A DNA stretch of 28,477 bases, taken from a virus. Below the pieces are notes generated by a model that ran no database searches, was not told where the DNA came from, and was given only the letters and a program-made list of their open reading frames with translations. The DNA is taken from the IMG/VR virus record IMGVR_UViG_3300030110_000214, positions 1-28,477 of that record; one strand, written 5' to 3'. Shown here piece after piece: positions 22,537 to 28,477 of this stretch (position 1 is the first letter of the stretch; the number at the start of each line of letters is the position of its first letter). A program made the position numbers and the translations under genes.

Positions 22537-23126
22537 TTAAAAGGAGGTCCTCCAAACCACATAACTAATGATTTTCTAACCCCCTTTTTAACTGGAGCTA
22601 CTTTGTGTCTTAAGAAGGATGCAAAGAATATTGCTTGTCCTTGTTTTAGATCTAATGGTTTATTATCTCCCATTTCTGAAAATGTAAGCTCTCCACCTGT
22701 AAACTCTGATGGATCTGATAATAACAATGTCATAGATATTTTACGTATTGGATTTTGGCCTTCTTGACCAAAAGCATTAAGATCCATGTGCCAATCATAA
22801 AAACCTTTTTTAGGATATACAGTAAATTGTGCAGGTTCTGTAAGTCTTACACCATCAAAATAGAAATGATTTAAGTTTACGATAGAGAGTTGATTTTCAA
22901 TAACTCTATACATCTGTGGTAATTTATCAAAAGGTATCCAAGATATAGTTGTAACTCTTTTCTTAGTATCATACTTACCTTTTTCTCCACCTCCAACTTT
23001 TGCTTGTTCAGGTGCACATTGATGACCAGCATCGATAATTATTTTACATTGTTCAGGTGTAAAGATAGGATTTGTTGTTTGGGCAACATAAGATTGCCAT
23101 GTTGGCATTCGTGGTACTTGTGTCAT
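22533..23126 (-). CDS. 2OG-Fe(II) oxygenase, PKHD-type hydroxylase (second of the group)
   Basis: This is a 197-residue protein with a clear dioxygenase core. FYDWHMDLNAFG gives His 113 and Asp 115, and FASFLRHKVAPVKKGVRKSL gives His 174 and the 2OG-anchoring Arg in VRKSLVMWFGGPP. GGELTFSE (the turn before the distal strand) and LKQGQAIFF also match the PiuC/PKHD family. It is about the length of the catalytic domain alone. Of the four neighbours this has the most canonical active site, so it is the most likely to be an active enzyme. It overlaps both neighbours by 4 bases. Confidence 0.9.
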   Translation of the reverse strand: MTQVPRMPTWQSYVAQTTNPIFTPEQCKIIIDAGHQCAPEQAKVGGGEKGKYDTKKRVTTISWIPFDKLPQMYRVIENQLSIVNLNHFYFDGVRLTEPAQFTVYPKKGFYDWHMDLNAFGQEGQNPIRKISMTLLLSDPSEFTGGELTFSEMGDNKPLDLKQGQAIFFASFLRHKVAPVKKGVRKSLVMWFGGPPFK

Positions 23127-23785
23127 TCGTTTTGTCCCATACCAGTTCTTGAAGATACAGGATTGTAATCAACATCAACATTACAAACTAATGTTCTTCT
23201 TGTTTCTTTAGTTCCGTTAAACGGATATACGCAGTGTCTCATATCATATGGAAAAACATAAAAGTCTCCTATCTTCATATTAGGAGAATAATCTGTTTTA
23301 GAAAACTGTCCATTAGCTGCGCCAATAATTTGTAATCTACCATTCATAGGTTTCGACTCTGCTGAATACTCTACTCCTGTGTCTTTTGGTAATTTTAAAA
23401 TCATTACAGAAGATAAACCTGTATAGAGTTTACCTTGGTGTATATGCACGGGATTATATTCATGTGCTTTCATTTCATTAACCCAAATAGAATTTATAGA
23501 TTTATTTGTTGGACCTATCTTATTCCAATCTGTGTAGTGATCAAATATAGACATAAACCATTTAAGGATGTCGGCTGGTAAAAAAGAATGTTGGTGCATC
23601 TTATCATTGTTAGGACCTGAATAATATAAAGACACTTCATCCTGTATCTTACCTACTAATTGTTTGTTAGCTTTAGGTAATTGTTTTTTTTGTTTTTCAT
23701 AAATCTCATTAAGACCTACAAAAATTTCTAAAGGGACTTCATATTTTAAAACCGTTTGCCCTAGATAGACAAAATCGAAGTTCAT
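23123..23785 (-). CDS. 2OG-Fe(II) oxygenase-like protein (first of the group)
   Basis: This is a 220-residue protein starting MNFDFVYLGQTVLKYEVP. The core has SINSIWVNEMKAHEYNPVHI then HQGKLYTGLSSVMILKLP (His 114 and His 116), GDFYVFPYDMRHCVYPF (His 184) and TKETRRTLVCNVDVDY (Arg near 195). This HxH...H...R order and the WVN...NPVHxH segment belong to a family common in cyanophages and pelagiphages, annotated as putative 2OG-Fe(II) oxygenases. The HxH in place of HxD is a caveat for activity. The gene starts 4 bases before the end of the coiled-coil gene. Substrate unknown. Confidence 0.75.
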   Translation of the reverse strand: MNFDFVYLGQTVLKYEVPLEIFVGLNEIYEKQKKQLPKANKQLVGKIQDEVSLYYSGPNNDKMHQHSFLPADILKWFMSIFDHYTDWNKIGPTNKSINSIWVNEMKAHEYNPVHIHQGKLYTGLSSVMILKLPKDTGVEYSAESKPMNGRLQIIGAANGQFSKTDYSPNMKIGDFYVFPYDMRHCVYPFNGTKETRRTLVCNVDVDYNPVSSRTGMGQNE

Positions 23786-24447
23786 TTTAATTTTTTAATT
23801 TTCTTAGCAGATAAAGATAATGTGTTGTCTTTTAAACCTTTTTCTAAAGATTCTAATTGACCCATTATATTAAATACTTCCGGTTGTGTTGTACCAGGAG
23901 TTATAGTCTCTTTTTGTCTTTGAAATCTTAGCAAGTATGATTTAGCTTGATGCGTGTTCACATCTCTGTCATCAAACGAACCATCATGAAACTCTTTCTT
24001 TAGTTTTGACCAAGTAGATACTTCTCTCATTCTATGTTTAGCAACTAACTCCATTTGTGCTTTTGCATATATTTTTTCTTCTAGCTCAACTTGTTTAAGT
24101 TCTTTCTCTAATGGATCTTTTTCTTTTTTAATATCTCTTTGTAGTTTCTTTATTTCGACTTCATTTTTCCTAGCATCGAAAGATAAATGAACTAAGTTTT
24201 CAAAGTGGGTATTCTGTTCTCTTACAGATTGCCAATACTTTGCAGCTTTCGTTGGATATTTGTTATCTGATAACACAGAGAATCTCATTTCTGTTTCTGT
24301 ACGAAACATTTGTTTCTTCATCCACGTGTCTTGTAACTCTGGTATTAATTTTTTAAAACTTTTAACATCATCTTTATCTAAGATGTTTGTTAAATACTTT
24401 GACTCTGTTTCTAGCTTAGTAGCTATATTACGTTTTTCTTTTGACAT
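23782..24447 (-). CDS. Coiled-coil phage protein, unknown function
   Basis: This is a 221-residue, very charged helical protein starting MSKEKRNIATKLETESKYL. ETEMRFSVLSDNKYPTKAAK and YWQSVREQNTHFENLVHLSF are at about residues 51-90. A long Lys/Glu coiled coil follows at about 98-130 (IKKLQRDIKKEKDPLEKELK), then WSKLKKEFHDGSFDDRDVNT. The TEMRxSVL...KYPT...KYWQ...REQ segment is recurrent in marine phages and is the most diagnostic part, but the function is unknown; a scaffold- or tail-assembly-like role is only a guess. AAAGGAG lies 5 bases before the ATG. It is the first gene after a candidate promoter and leads the oxygenase genes. Confidence 0.75.
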   Translation of the reverse strand: MSKEKRNIATKLETESKYLTNILDKDDVKSFKKLIPELQDTWMKKQMFRTETEMRFSVLSDNKYPTKAAKYWQSVREQNTHFENLVHLSFDARKNEVEIKKLQRDIKKEKDPLEKELKQVELEEKIYAKAQMELVAKHRMREVSTWSKLKKEFHDGSFDDRDVNTHQAKSYLLRFQRQKETITPGTTQPEVFNIMGQLESLEKGLKDNTLSLSAKKIKKLK

Positions 24448-24473
24448 GTTTCTCCTTTATTCATTTCTAAGTT

Positions 24474-24497
24474 CTTTATATATCTTTCTATATAAAG
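24474..24497. repeat. AT-rich 9-bp perfect inverted repeat in the promoter region
   Basis: CTTTATATA-TCTTTC-TATATAAAG is a perfect inverted repeat with a 6-base spacer. It lies between the kelch-protein stop and the coiled-coil gene, and the candidate -10 box is in one arm. It could be an operator or a weak terminator for the upstream transcript. The divergent promoter at 7956-7973 also has an N6-spaced TATA-type repeat. Confidence 0.45.
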
Positions 24498-24502
24498 GTC
24501 AA
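24475..24502 (-). promoter_or_regulatory. Candidate sigma70-type promoter for the coiled-coil/oxygenase genes
   Basis: Read leftward, TTGACC (24502-24497) is followed after 16 bases by TATAAA (24480-24475). The start would be near 24468, leaving about 20 bases of leader with an AAAGGAG ribosome site before the ATG at 24447. The overlapping AT-rich repeat could make the -10 match fortuitous. Confidence 0.45.
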
Positions 24503-24504
24503 GT

Positions 24505-26325
24505 CTACGATACGGTTACTGTAGATAACGTGTTATCTGATGTAAATTCTTCTGTTGCATTTCCTGGAGAACCTCCTCCATAAGCAAGTCCTGCAACTCC
24601 TGACCCAGCACCTGCTAAAGTATTACGTGCACTTGATAAATCTGCAAGTTCTGTCCAAGCAGTTCCATTCCAAAGCTCATTGTTAGCAATCGCACCTGGT
24701 GAAGATTGACCACCAAAAGCTAATGCAAAAGTAGATATTCCACAACCAGCATGATAAACTTTCGCTTGATTCATGTCCGCAAGTTCTGTCCAAGAGCTAC
24801 CATCCCATTGTTCATTTTTTGTTACGCCTGCAGGTTCAGGACTACCACCAAAAAATAAACCATCTGTATTACTACTACCTGCTGCAGCACCAGCATATCT
24901 GCCACTATTAATTTCTGCAATTTCTGTCCAAGATGTTCCATTCCAAGATTCTACATTTGACGTTCCTGGAGTACCTCCTGCTGCTACGGCAGAATTATAA
25001 ACACCAAAACCACCAATAAGACCTCTTGCTGAATTTGCTGCATTACCTGCAGTCCAATTAGTTCCATCCCAAGTTTCAGTATTAGTTACATATCCAGGAC
25101 TAGGAGCTATATACCCTAATCCAAGAACTGTTAACGTTGATGTTCCACCTACCGCAGCATTGCTTCTTGCTTGATTTAAATTGTTAACTTCTGTCCAGCT
25201 AGATCCATTATATAATTCAGTATTTGCAGTAGATGTTGGATAACCTCCACCTGCTAACATTGCAGCAGTTTGAGTTCCCCCAGTGCTAGACGGATTATTT
25301 CCTCTAGCAGTATTTAAATTACCACCAGTTGCCCACGTTGCACTTGGTATTCCAGCCGCTTTTCCAAAACCTTTTAACGTTGTGCCTCCAGATAAAAATA
25401 CCATACCTTCTACTAAAAAGTTTGATGTTGGAGGTGGAACATTCCACTCTTCACTTGAAGCTTTAAATGATGTTGATGGTGCTTTTCCTGCAAAACTTAA
25501 TGCAGAAGTATTAGATGATGAATAACCAGAAGCAGCATGATCTTTTCTAGCTGTAGATAAATCTGCAACTTCAGTCCAACTAGTTCCATCAAATGATTCA
25601 GTATTTGTTATTTGTGCGCCTGGAGCTGCTTCTCCTCCATTTGTAAGTAAAGCAGTACCATCACCAGTTAAAGCATTAGAATATCTACCTGTATTTAAAT
25701 CTGCTTTTTCAGTCCAAGTTGAACCATTCCATTGTTCTGTGTTTCCAGGAGTTCCTGGAGAACCAGCGACTGCAGATGCAGACGAACTAGATTGACCAGA
25801 GGCAGAACCTTGACCTCTAGCAGTATTTAATTCTGCTCCTGCTGCCGACCAATTTGTTCCATCCCAAACTTCAACAGTATCTTGGTTACCATTTCCACCA
25901 CTTATTAGTCCTGATGTGGCTGTACCTGCACCTGATATGTTCATAGCAAATCTTGCGGTGTTCATATTATTTACTTCAGTCCAACTAGATCCGTTCCAAT
26001 ATTCTGTGTTAGCTGAAGTTGGAGATCTACCACCGCAACCAATCATTGCAGTATTTGTTGCACCAAAAGCTGCCATAGAATTTCTTGCTGAATTTAATTC
26101 AGCTATTTCAGTCCAAGAGGTTCCGTTATAATTTTCAACAGCCGATTGTGTTCCAGGACTAGCATAACCTGCTATAGCCATAGCAGAAGTTTGAATACCT
26201 CCACCTGCTAAGTCTGATCTTGCAGTATTCATAGTTCCACCACTAGACCAAGATCCTGCATTTACAACTGGATCGCTGTCTAATGTTTGTATTGTTCCAC
26301 CTTTTACTTCTCTATATGTTGCCAT
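24505..26325 (-). CDS. Kelch-like double beta-propeller tail protein (copy 2)
   Basis: This is a 606-residue protein built almost wholly of repeats of about 47 residues, each with the core [N/D]G[S/T]xWTE..[D/N]LN.AR followed by a Gly-rich hydrophobic strand and NTE.W. Six units form a first propeller (ending SSEEWNVPPP). A linker, FLVEGMVFLSGGTTLKGFG, leads to six more units closing with NATEEFTSDN. The N-terminus MATYREVKGGTIQTLDSDPV closely parallels the upstream paralogue (copy 1) and is likely the virion attachment. Such kelch-like proteins are plausible tail fibres or receptor-binding proteins. There is no signal peptide and no catalytic motif. The receptor is unknown. Confidence 0.78.
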   Translation of the reverse strand: MATYREVKGGTIQTLDSDPVVNAGSWSSGGTMNTARSDLAGGGIQTSAMAIAGYASPGTQSAVENYNGTSWTEIAELNSARNSMAAFGATNTAMIGCGGRSPTSANTEYWNGSSWTEVNNMNTARFAMNISGAGTATSGLISGGNGNQDTVEVWDGTNWSAAGAELNTARGQGSASGQSSSSASAVAGSPGTPGNTEQWNGSTWTEKADLNTGRYSNALTGDGTALLTNGGEAAPGAQITNTESFDGTSWTEVADLSTARKDHAASGYSSSNTSALSFAGKAPSTSFKASSEEWNVPPPTSNFLVEGMVFLSGGTTLKGFGKAAGIPSATWATGGNLNTARGNNPSSTGGTQTAAMLAGGGYPTSTANTELYNGSSWTEVNNLNQARSNAAVGGTSTLTVLGLGYIAPSPGYVTNTETWDGTNWTAGNAANSARGLIGGFGVYNSAVAAGGTPGTSNVESWNGTSWTEIAEINSGRYAGAAAGSSNTDGLFFGGSPEPAGVTKNEQWDGSSWTELADMNQAKVYHAGCGISTFALAFGGQSSPGAIANNELWNGTAWTELADLSSARNTLAGAGSGVAGLAYGGGSPGNATEEFTSDNTLSTVTVS

Positions 26326-28120
26326 AATTAACTCGCTGTAATTGTTTTATTCTGTAAACCTGAAGGAACTACCCACTCTTCTGTTATTGCAGGTTGAGGG
26401 TTAGATCCTGGATAACCTCCAGCCATCCAAGCTGATGTGCTTGATCCCGCAGATGTTCCATTATATCGTCCTGTTGCTAAATCTGCAACTTCTGTCCAAG
26501 CCGTTCCGTTCCAAGATTCTGTGTTAGCATAATAAGTAGGGTGATTTCTGCCACCAAAAATAAGTGCTGCGGTGCTAGTGCTTGCTGCTCCGTTAGCACC
26601 TTCTCTAGATGTATTAAATTCTGCTATTGTTGTCCAACTTGTACCATCCCAAGTTTCTGCATCAGCAGTTTCACCAGATCCAGGGTGTCCTCCTCCCATT
26701 ATAGCGTCTGTAGATAATCCTCCACCTGTTATTTGAGTTCTCCCTTCATTTAAATCACCTGTTTCAGTCCAAGAACTTCCGTCCCATATTTCTGTTTTAG
26801 CTTTATTAGCTGGAAAAGGACTACCTTCTCCACCACAAAATATAGAAGCAGTATGAGTTCCTGCTCCCCATGCTTGAACTCTTTGAGAATTAACATCTGT
26901 TGTTTCAGTCCAATTAGTTCCGTCAAAAGTCTCTACGTTAGTCATTCCTGCGGCTTGTCCTGCTAAAATACCTGAAACAACTAATGCACCTGCAGGTGTT
27001 CCTGCACCAGAAGAATAACCTCTTGATGTATTAAGATTATTTACTTCTGTCCAAGAAGTTCCGTTATAAATTTCTGTGTTAGTGTAAGATGCACCAGGTG
27101 AATATTTATTACCACCACTAACTAATCCTATTGATGCACTACCACCAGAGGCATTGTTTCCACCTTGTGATCTTGCTTGATTTAAATTGCCGCCAGATGA
27201 CCAAGAACCTGTGCCAATAACTGTCATTGTTTCTTTAAAAGTGTTTGTTGTTGAATTAAAATATAATTGTCCTTCAGTAATTTTAGAAAAACTAGTTCCT
27301 GTGACCGTAAATTCTTCTGTTGCGGAACTTGTAGGGGGTGTCCCTCCTGCTATTATACCAGCAGTTGCTGTTCCTCCACCAAAAACTGCATATCTAGCTG
27401 TTGATACATCAGCTACTTCAGTCCAAGATGTACCATCAAAATTTTCTGTTTGTGTATAATGTGTCGGACCAGGAACATTTGAACCTGACATACAGAGAGC
27501 ATTTGTTTGAGTACCACCGCCACCACCATATGCTCGTGCTGTGTTTAAATCTGCAACTTCAGTCCAAGAAGTTCCGTCCCAAGATTCTGTTACTAATTCA
27601 GCGGGATTACCACCTTGACCTCCAAAATAAAGTGAAGCTGTATATGGACCTGAACCACCTAAAGACATACCTCCTGTTCTAGCAGTATTCATGTCTCCAA
27701 CTTCTGTAAAAGCACTTCCATTATATGATTCCGTTTCTGCTGATGGTGAAGGTGATCCACCATTACCACCAATAACCAAACCCGCTGTTACAATTCCTGA
27801 AGCTCGTCTATATCTTTGACCTGAATTTAAACTTCCACCTGATGTCCAAGAAGAACCATCCCATTCATAACTAGCAGTTGTAGCTGGAGATCCAGGTGTT
27901 TGTCCAGCTGCAACTAATACAGCAGTGCTAGATGCACCTGTTCCAGCAAACGCATACGTAGCAGTAGGCATAGCTGTTCCATTAGTCCAAGAAGAACCAT
28001 TATAATTTTCAACGGTTGAAACAATACTACTAGTATAACCACCAACAGCCATTAAAGATGTTTGAGTTCCACCAGCAGCACCATCATATCTAGCAGTGTT
28101 CATACTACCACCAGATGCCC
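24600..28120. repeat. Degenerate DNA repeat array of about 140 bp period
   Basis: The kelch-like units are visible at DNA level as recurring blocks around TCTGTCCAAG, spaced about 137-141 bases, across both genes. The units share segments long enough to allow recombination between units and between genes. This is coding repeat DNA, not CRISPR or an intergenic repeat. Confidence 0.6.
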
Positions 28121-28205
28121 ATGAACCTGTAGCAATTAAAGAGCTAGCAGGATCCGTGCTAACAGTTTGAACTGTAAATCCTTTTATATCCGAATACTTA
28201 GCCAT
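26328..28205 (-). CDS. Kelch-like double beta-propeller tail protein (copy 1)
   Basis: This is a 625-residue paralogue of the next gene, with the same architecture. The N-terminal segment is MAKYSDIKGFTVQTVSTDPA. Six kelch-like units end with ATEEFTVTG. An inter-propeller linker, ITEGQLYFNSTTNTFKETM, is followed by six further units closing with ITEEWVVPSG. The linker resembles the QxxYN(S/T)T repeat seen in marine-phage tail fibres. Unit cores (DGTSWTEVADLNTAR) are nearly identical between units and between the two genes, while the strands between vary, as expected for a binding surface. It sits 2 bases upstream of copy 2. Surface attachment is likely; enzyme activity is not indicated. Confidence 0.78.
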   Translation of the reverse strand: MAKYSDIKGFTVQTVSTDPASSLIATGSWASGGSMNTARYDGAAGGTQTSLMAVGGYTSSIVSTVENYNGSSWTNGTAMPTATYAFAGTGASSTAVLVAAGQTPGSPATTASYEWDGSSWTSGGSLNSGQRYRRASGIVTAGLVIGGNGGSPSPSAETESYNGSAFTEVGDMNTARTGGMSLGGSGPYTASLYFGGQGGNPAELVTESWDGTSWTEVADLNTARAYGGGGGTQTNALCMSGSNVPGPTHYTQTENFDGTSWTEVADVSTARYAVFGGGTATAGIIAGGTPPTSSATEEFTVTGTSFSKITEGQLYFNSTTNTFKETMTVIGTGSWSSGGNLNQARSQGGNNASGGSASIGLVSGGNKYSPGASYTNTEIYNGTSWTEVNNLNTSRGYSSGAGTPAGALVVSGILAGQAAGMTNVETFDGTNWTETTDVNSQRVQAWGAGTHTASIFCGGEGSPFPANKAKTEIWDGSSWTETGDLNEGRTQITGGGLSTDAIMGGGHPGSGETADAETWDGTSWTTIAEFNTSREGANGAASTSTAALIFGGRNHPTYYANTESWNGTAWTEVADLATGRYNGTSAGSSTSAWMAGGYPGSNPQPAITEEWVVPSGLQNKTITAS

Positions 28206-28214
28206 AGGTTAAGA

Positions 28215-28477
28215 CTATGGAAGATTATATACTACTGGTCTTGGATTATTATCGGTTTTTTCTTCATCCGGTAATGCATCCCAAGCAGTTTGTGCTGCTT
28301 CGATTTCACCAGTAACGATAGCTTGTGCTTCTTCTTTTGTTTTAATTGCACCAGCTACTTTACCGATCCATTGATCACCGTAAAGATTATCGCCTACAAC
28401 CCATACTTCGCCAGGATGACCTGATAGGTGAAACTGTTTTCTCTCTTCGTGAGTGAAAAAGTTTTTTCCCCAGTTAG
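28215..28477 (-). CDS. C-terminal part of an unknown tail-region protein (partial)
   Basis: The frame enters from the right window edge and ends with TAG at 28215, giving 86 visible residues. These begin NWGKNFFTHEERKQFHLSG, then HPGEVWVVGDNLYGDQWIGK, a helical segment KTKEEAQAIVTGEIEAAQTA, and the C-terminus DEEKTDNNPRPVVYNLP. It is acidic and soluble. It directly precedes the kelch genes in transcription order with only 9 bases between. It may be a tail-fibre accessory or assembly protein, but I recognise no family and the N-terminus is missing. Confidence 0.6.
   Translation of the reverse strand, partial: NWGKNFFTHEERKQFHLSGHPGEVWVVGDNLYGDQWIGKVAGAIKTKEEAQAIVTGEIEAAQTAWDALPDEEKTDNNPRPVVYNLP

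Noticed and set aside
24600-28120. Regular DNA repeats considered as a CRISPR array or as a diversity-generating retroelement target
   Set aside because: The period of about 140 bp follows coding kelch-like units, the repeats are degenerate and in frame, and neither a reverse transcriptase nor cas genes are seen.
1-28477. tRNA genes, rRNA, insertion sequences, integrase or att sites
   Set aside because: No cloverleaf-like sequence, transposase or integrase motif, or long flanking direct repeat was noticed by eye in any gap; nearly all of the window is coding.

Overview
The window looks like about two thirds of the genome of a small, AT-rich tailed phage of marine bacteria. The nearest recognisable relatives are phages of SAR11/Pelagibacter and other marine alphaproteobacteria, and uncultured open-ocean phages. 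The basis is a marine-type family A DNA polymerase with Leu at the '762' position, a set of marine-phage virion proteins of unknown function, kelch-like tail proteins and a run of 2OG-Fe(II) oxygenases. No terminase, portal, capsid, integrase or tRNA gene is visible; these would lie outside the window. A podovirus is likely but not proven. Host and taxonomy are inferences from protein resemblance only.

Layout. Almost everything is on the minus strand, so it reads right to left. (a) 28477-24505: tail/host-recognition block, with the C-terminal end of an unknown protein and two paralogous proteins that each carry two six-bladed kelch-like propellers. (b) 24447-21290: a coiled-coil protein followed by four consecutive, mostly overlapping genes of the 2OG-Fe(II) oxygenase type, behind a candidate promoter. 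(c) 21250-10327: a virion/tail/ejection block of eight genes, two of them very short, ending in a 1301-residue protein. (d) 10324-9502: an overlapping lysis cassette, with an XhlA-like coiled-coil/membrane protein, a small membrane protein and an M15-type peptidase endolysin. (e) 8004-9505, plus strand: an SNF2-type helicase and a 25-residue membrane peptide, the only rightward genes. They converge on the endolysin with overlapping stop codons and a candidate bidirectional terminator. (f) 7946-1: the replication block, with two proteins of unknown function, a possible ssDNA-binding protein, an AEP-type primase, a UvrD-like helicase, a DUF3310 protein, family A DNA polymerase, a 216-residue unknown protein, a 21-residue cationic amphipathic peptide, and a truncated membrane/coiled-coil protein.

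How it works together. The replication block and the SNF2 gene start from two overlapping, face-to-face sigma70-like promoters at 7946-7982. Both have perfect TTGACA -35 boxes, so polymerase should be able to use only one at a time. The leftward transcript would start within a few bases of its ATG and so be nearly leaderless. Primase translation may be controlled by a 9-bp hairpin whose loop holds the Shine-Dalgarno and whose stem covers the start codon. The virion genes are tightly packed, with TAATG and ATGA overlaps that suggest translational coupling.

The items most worth follow-up are the divergent promoter switch, the 21-residue cationic peptide, the four-gene oxygenase array, the GG-containing short motif that recurs in neighbouring virion proteins, and the duplicated double-propeller tail proteins.
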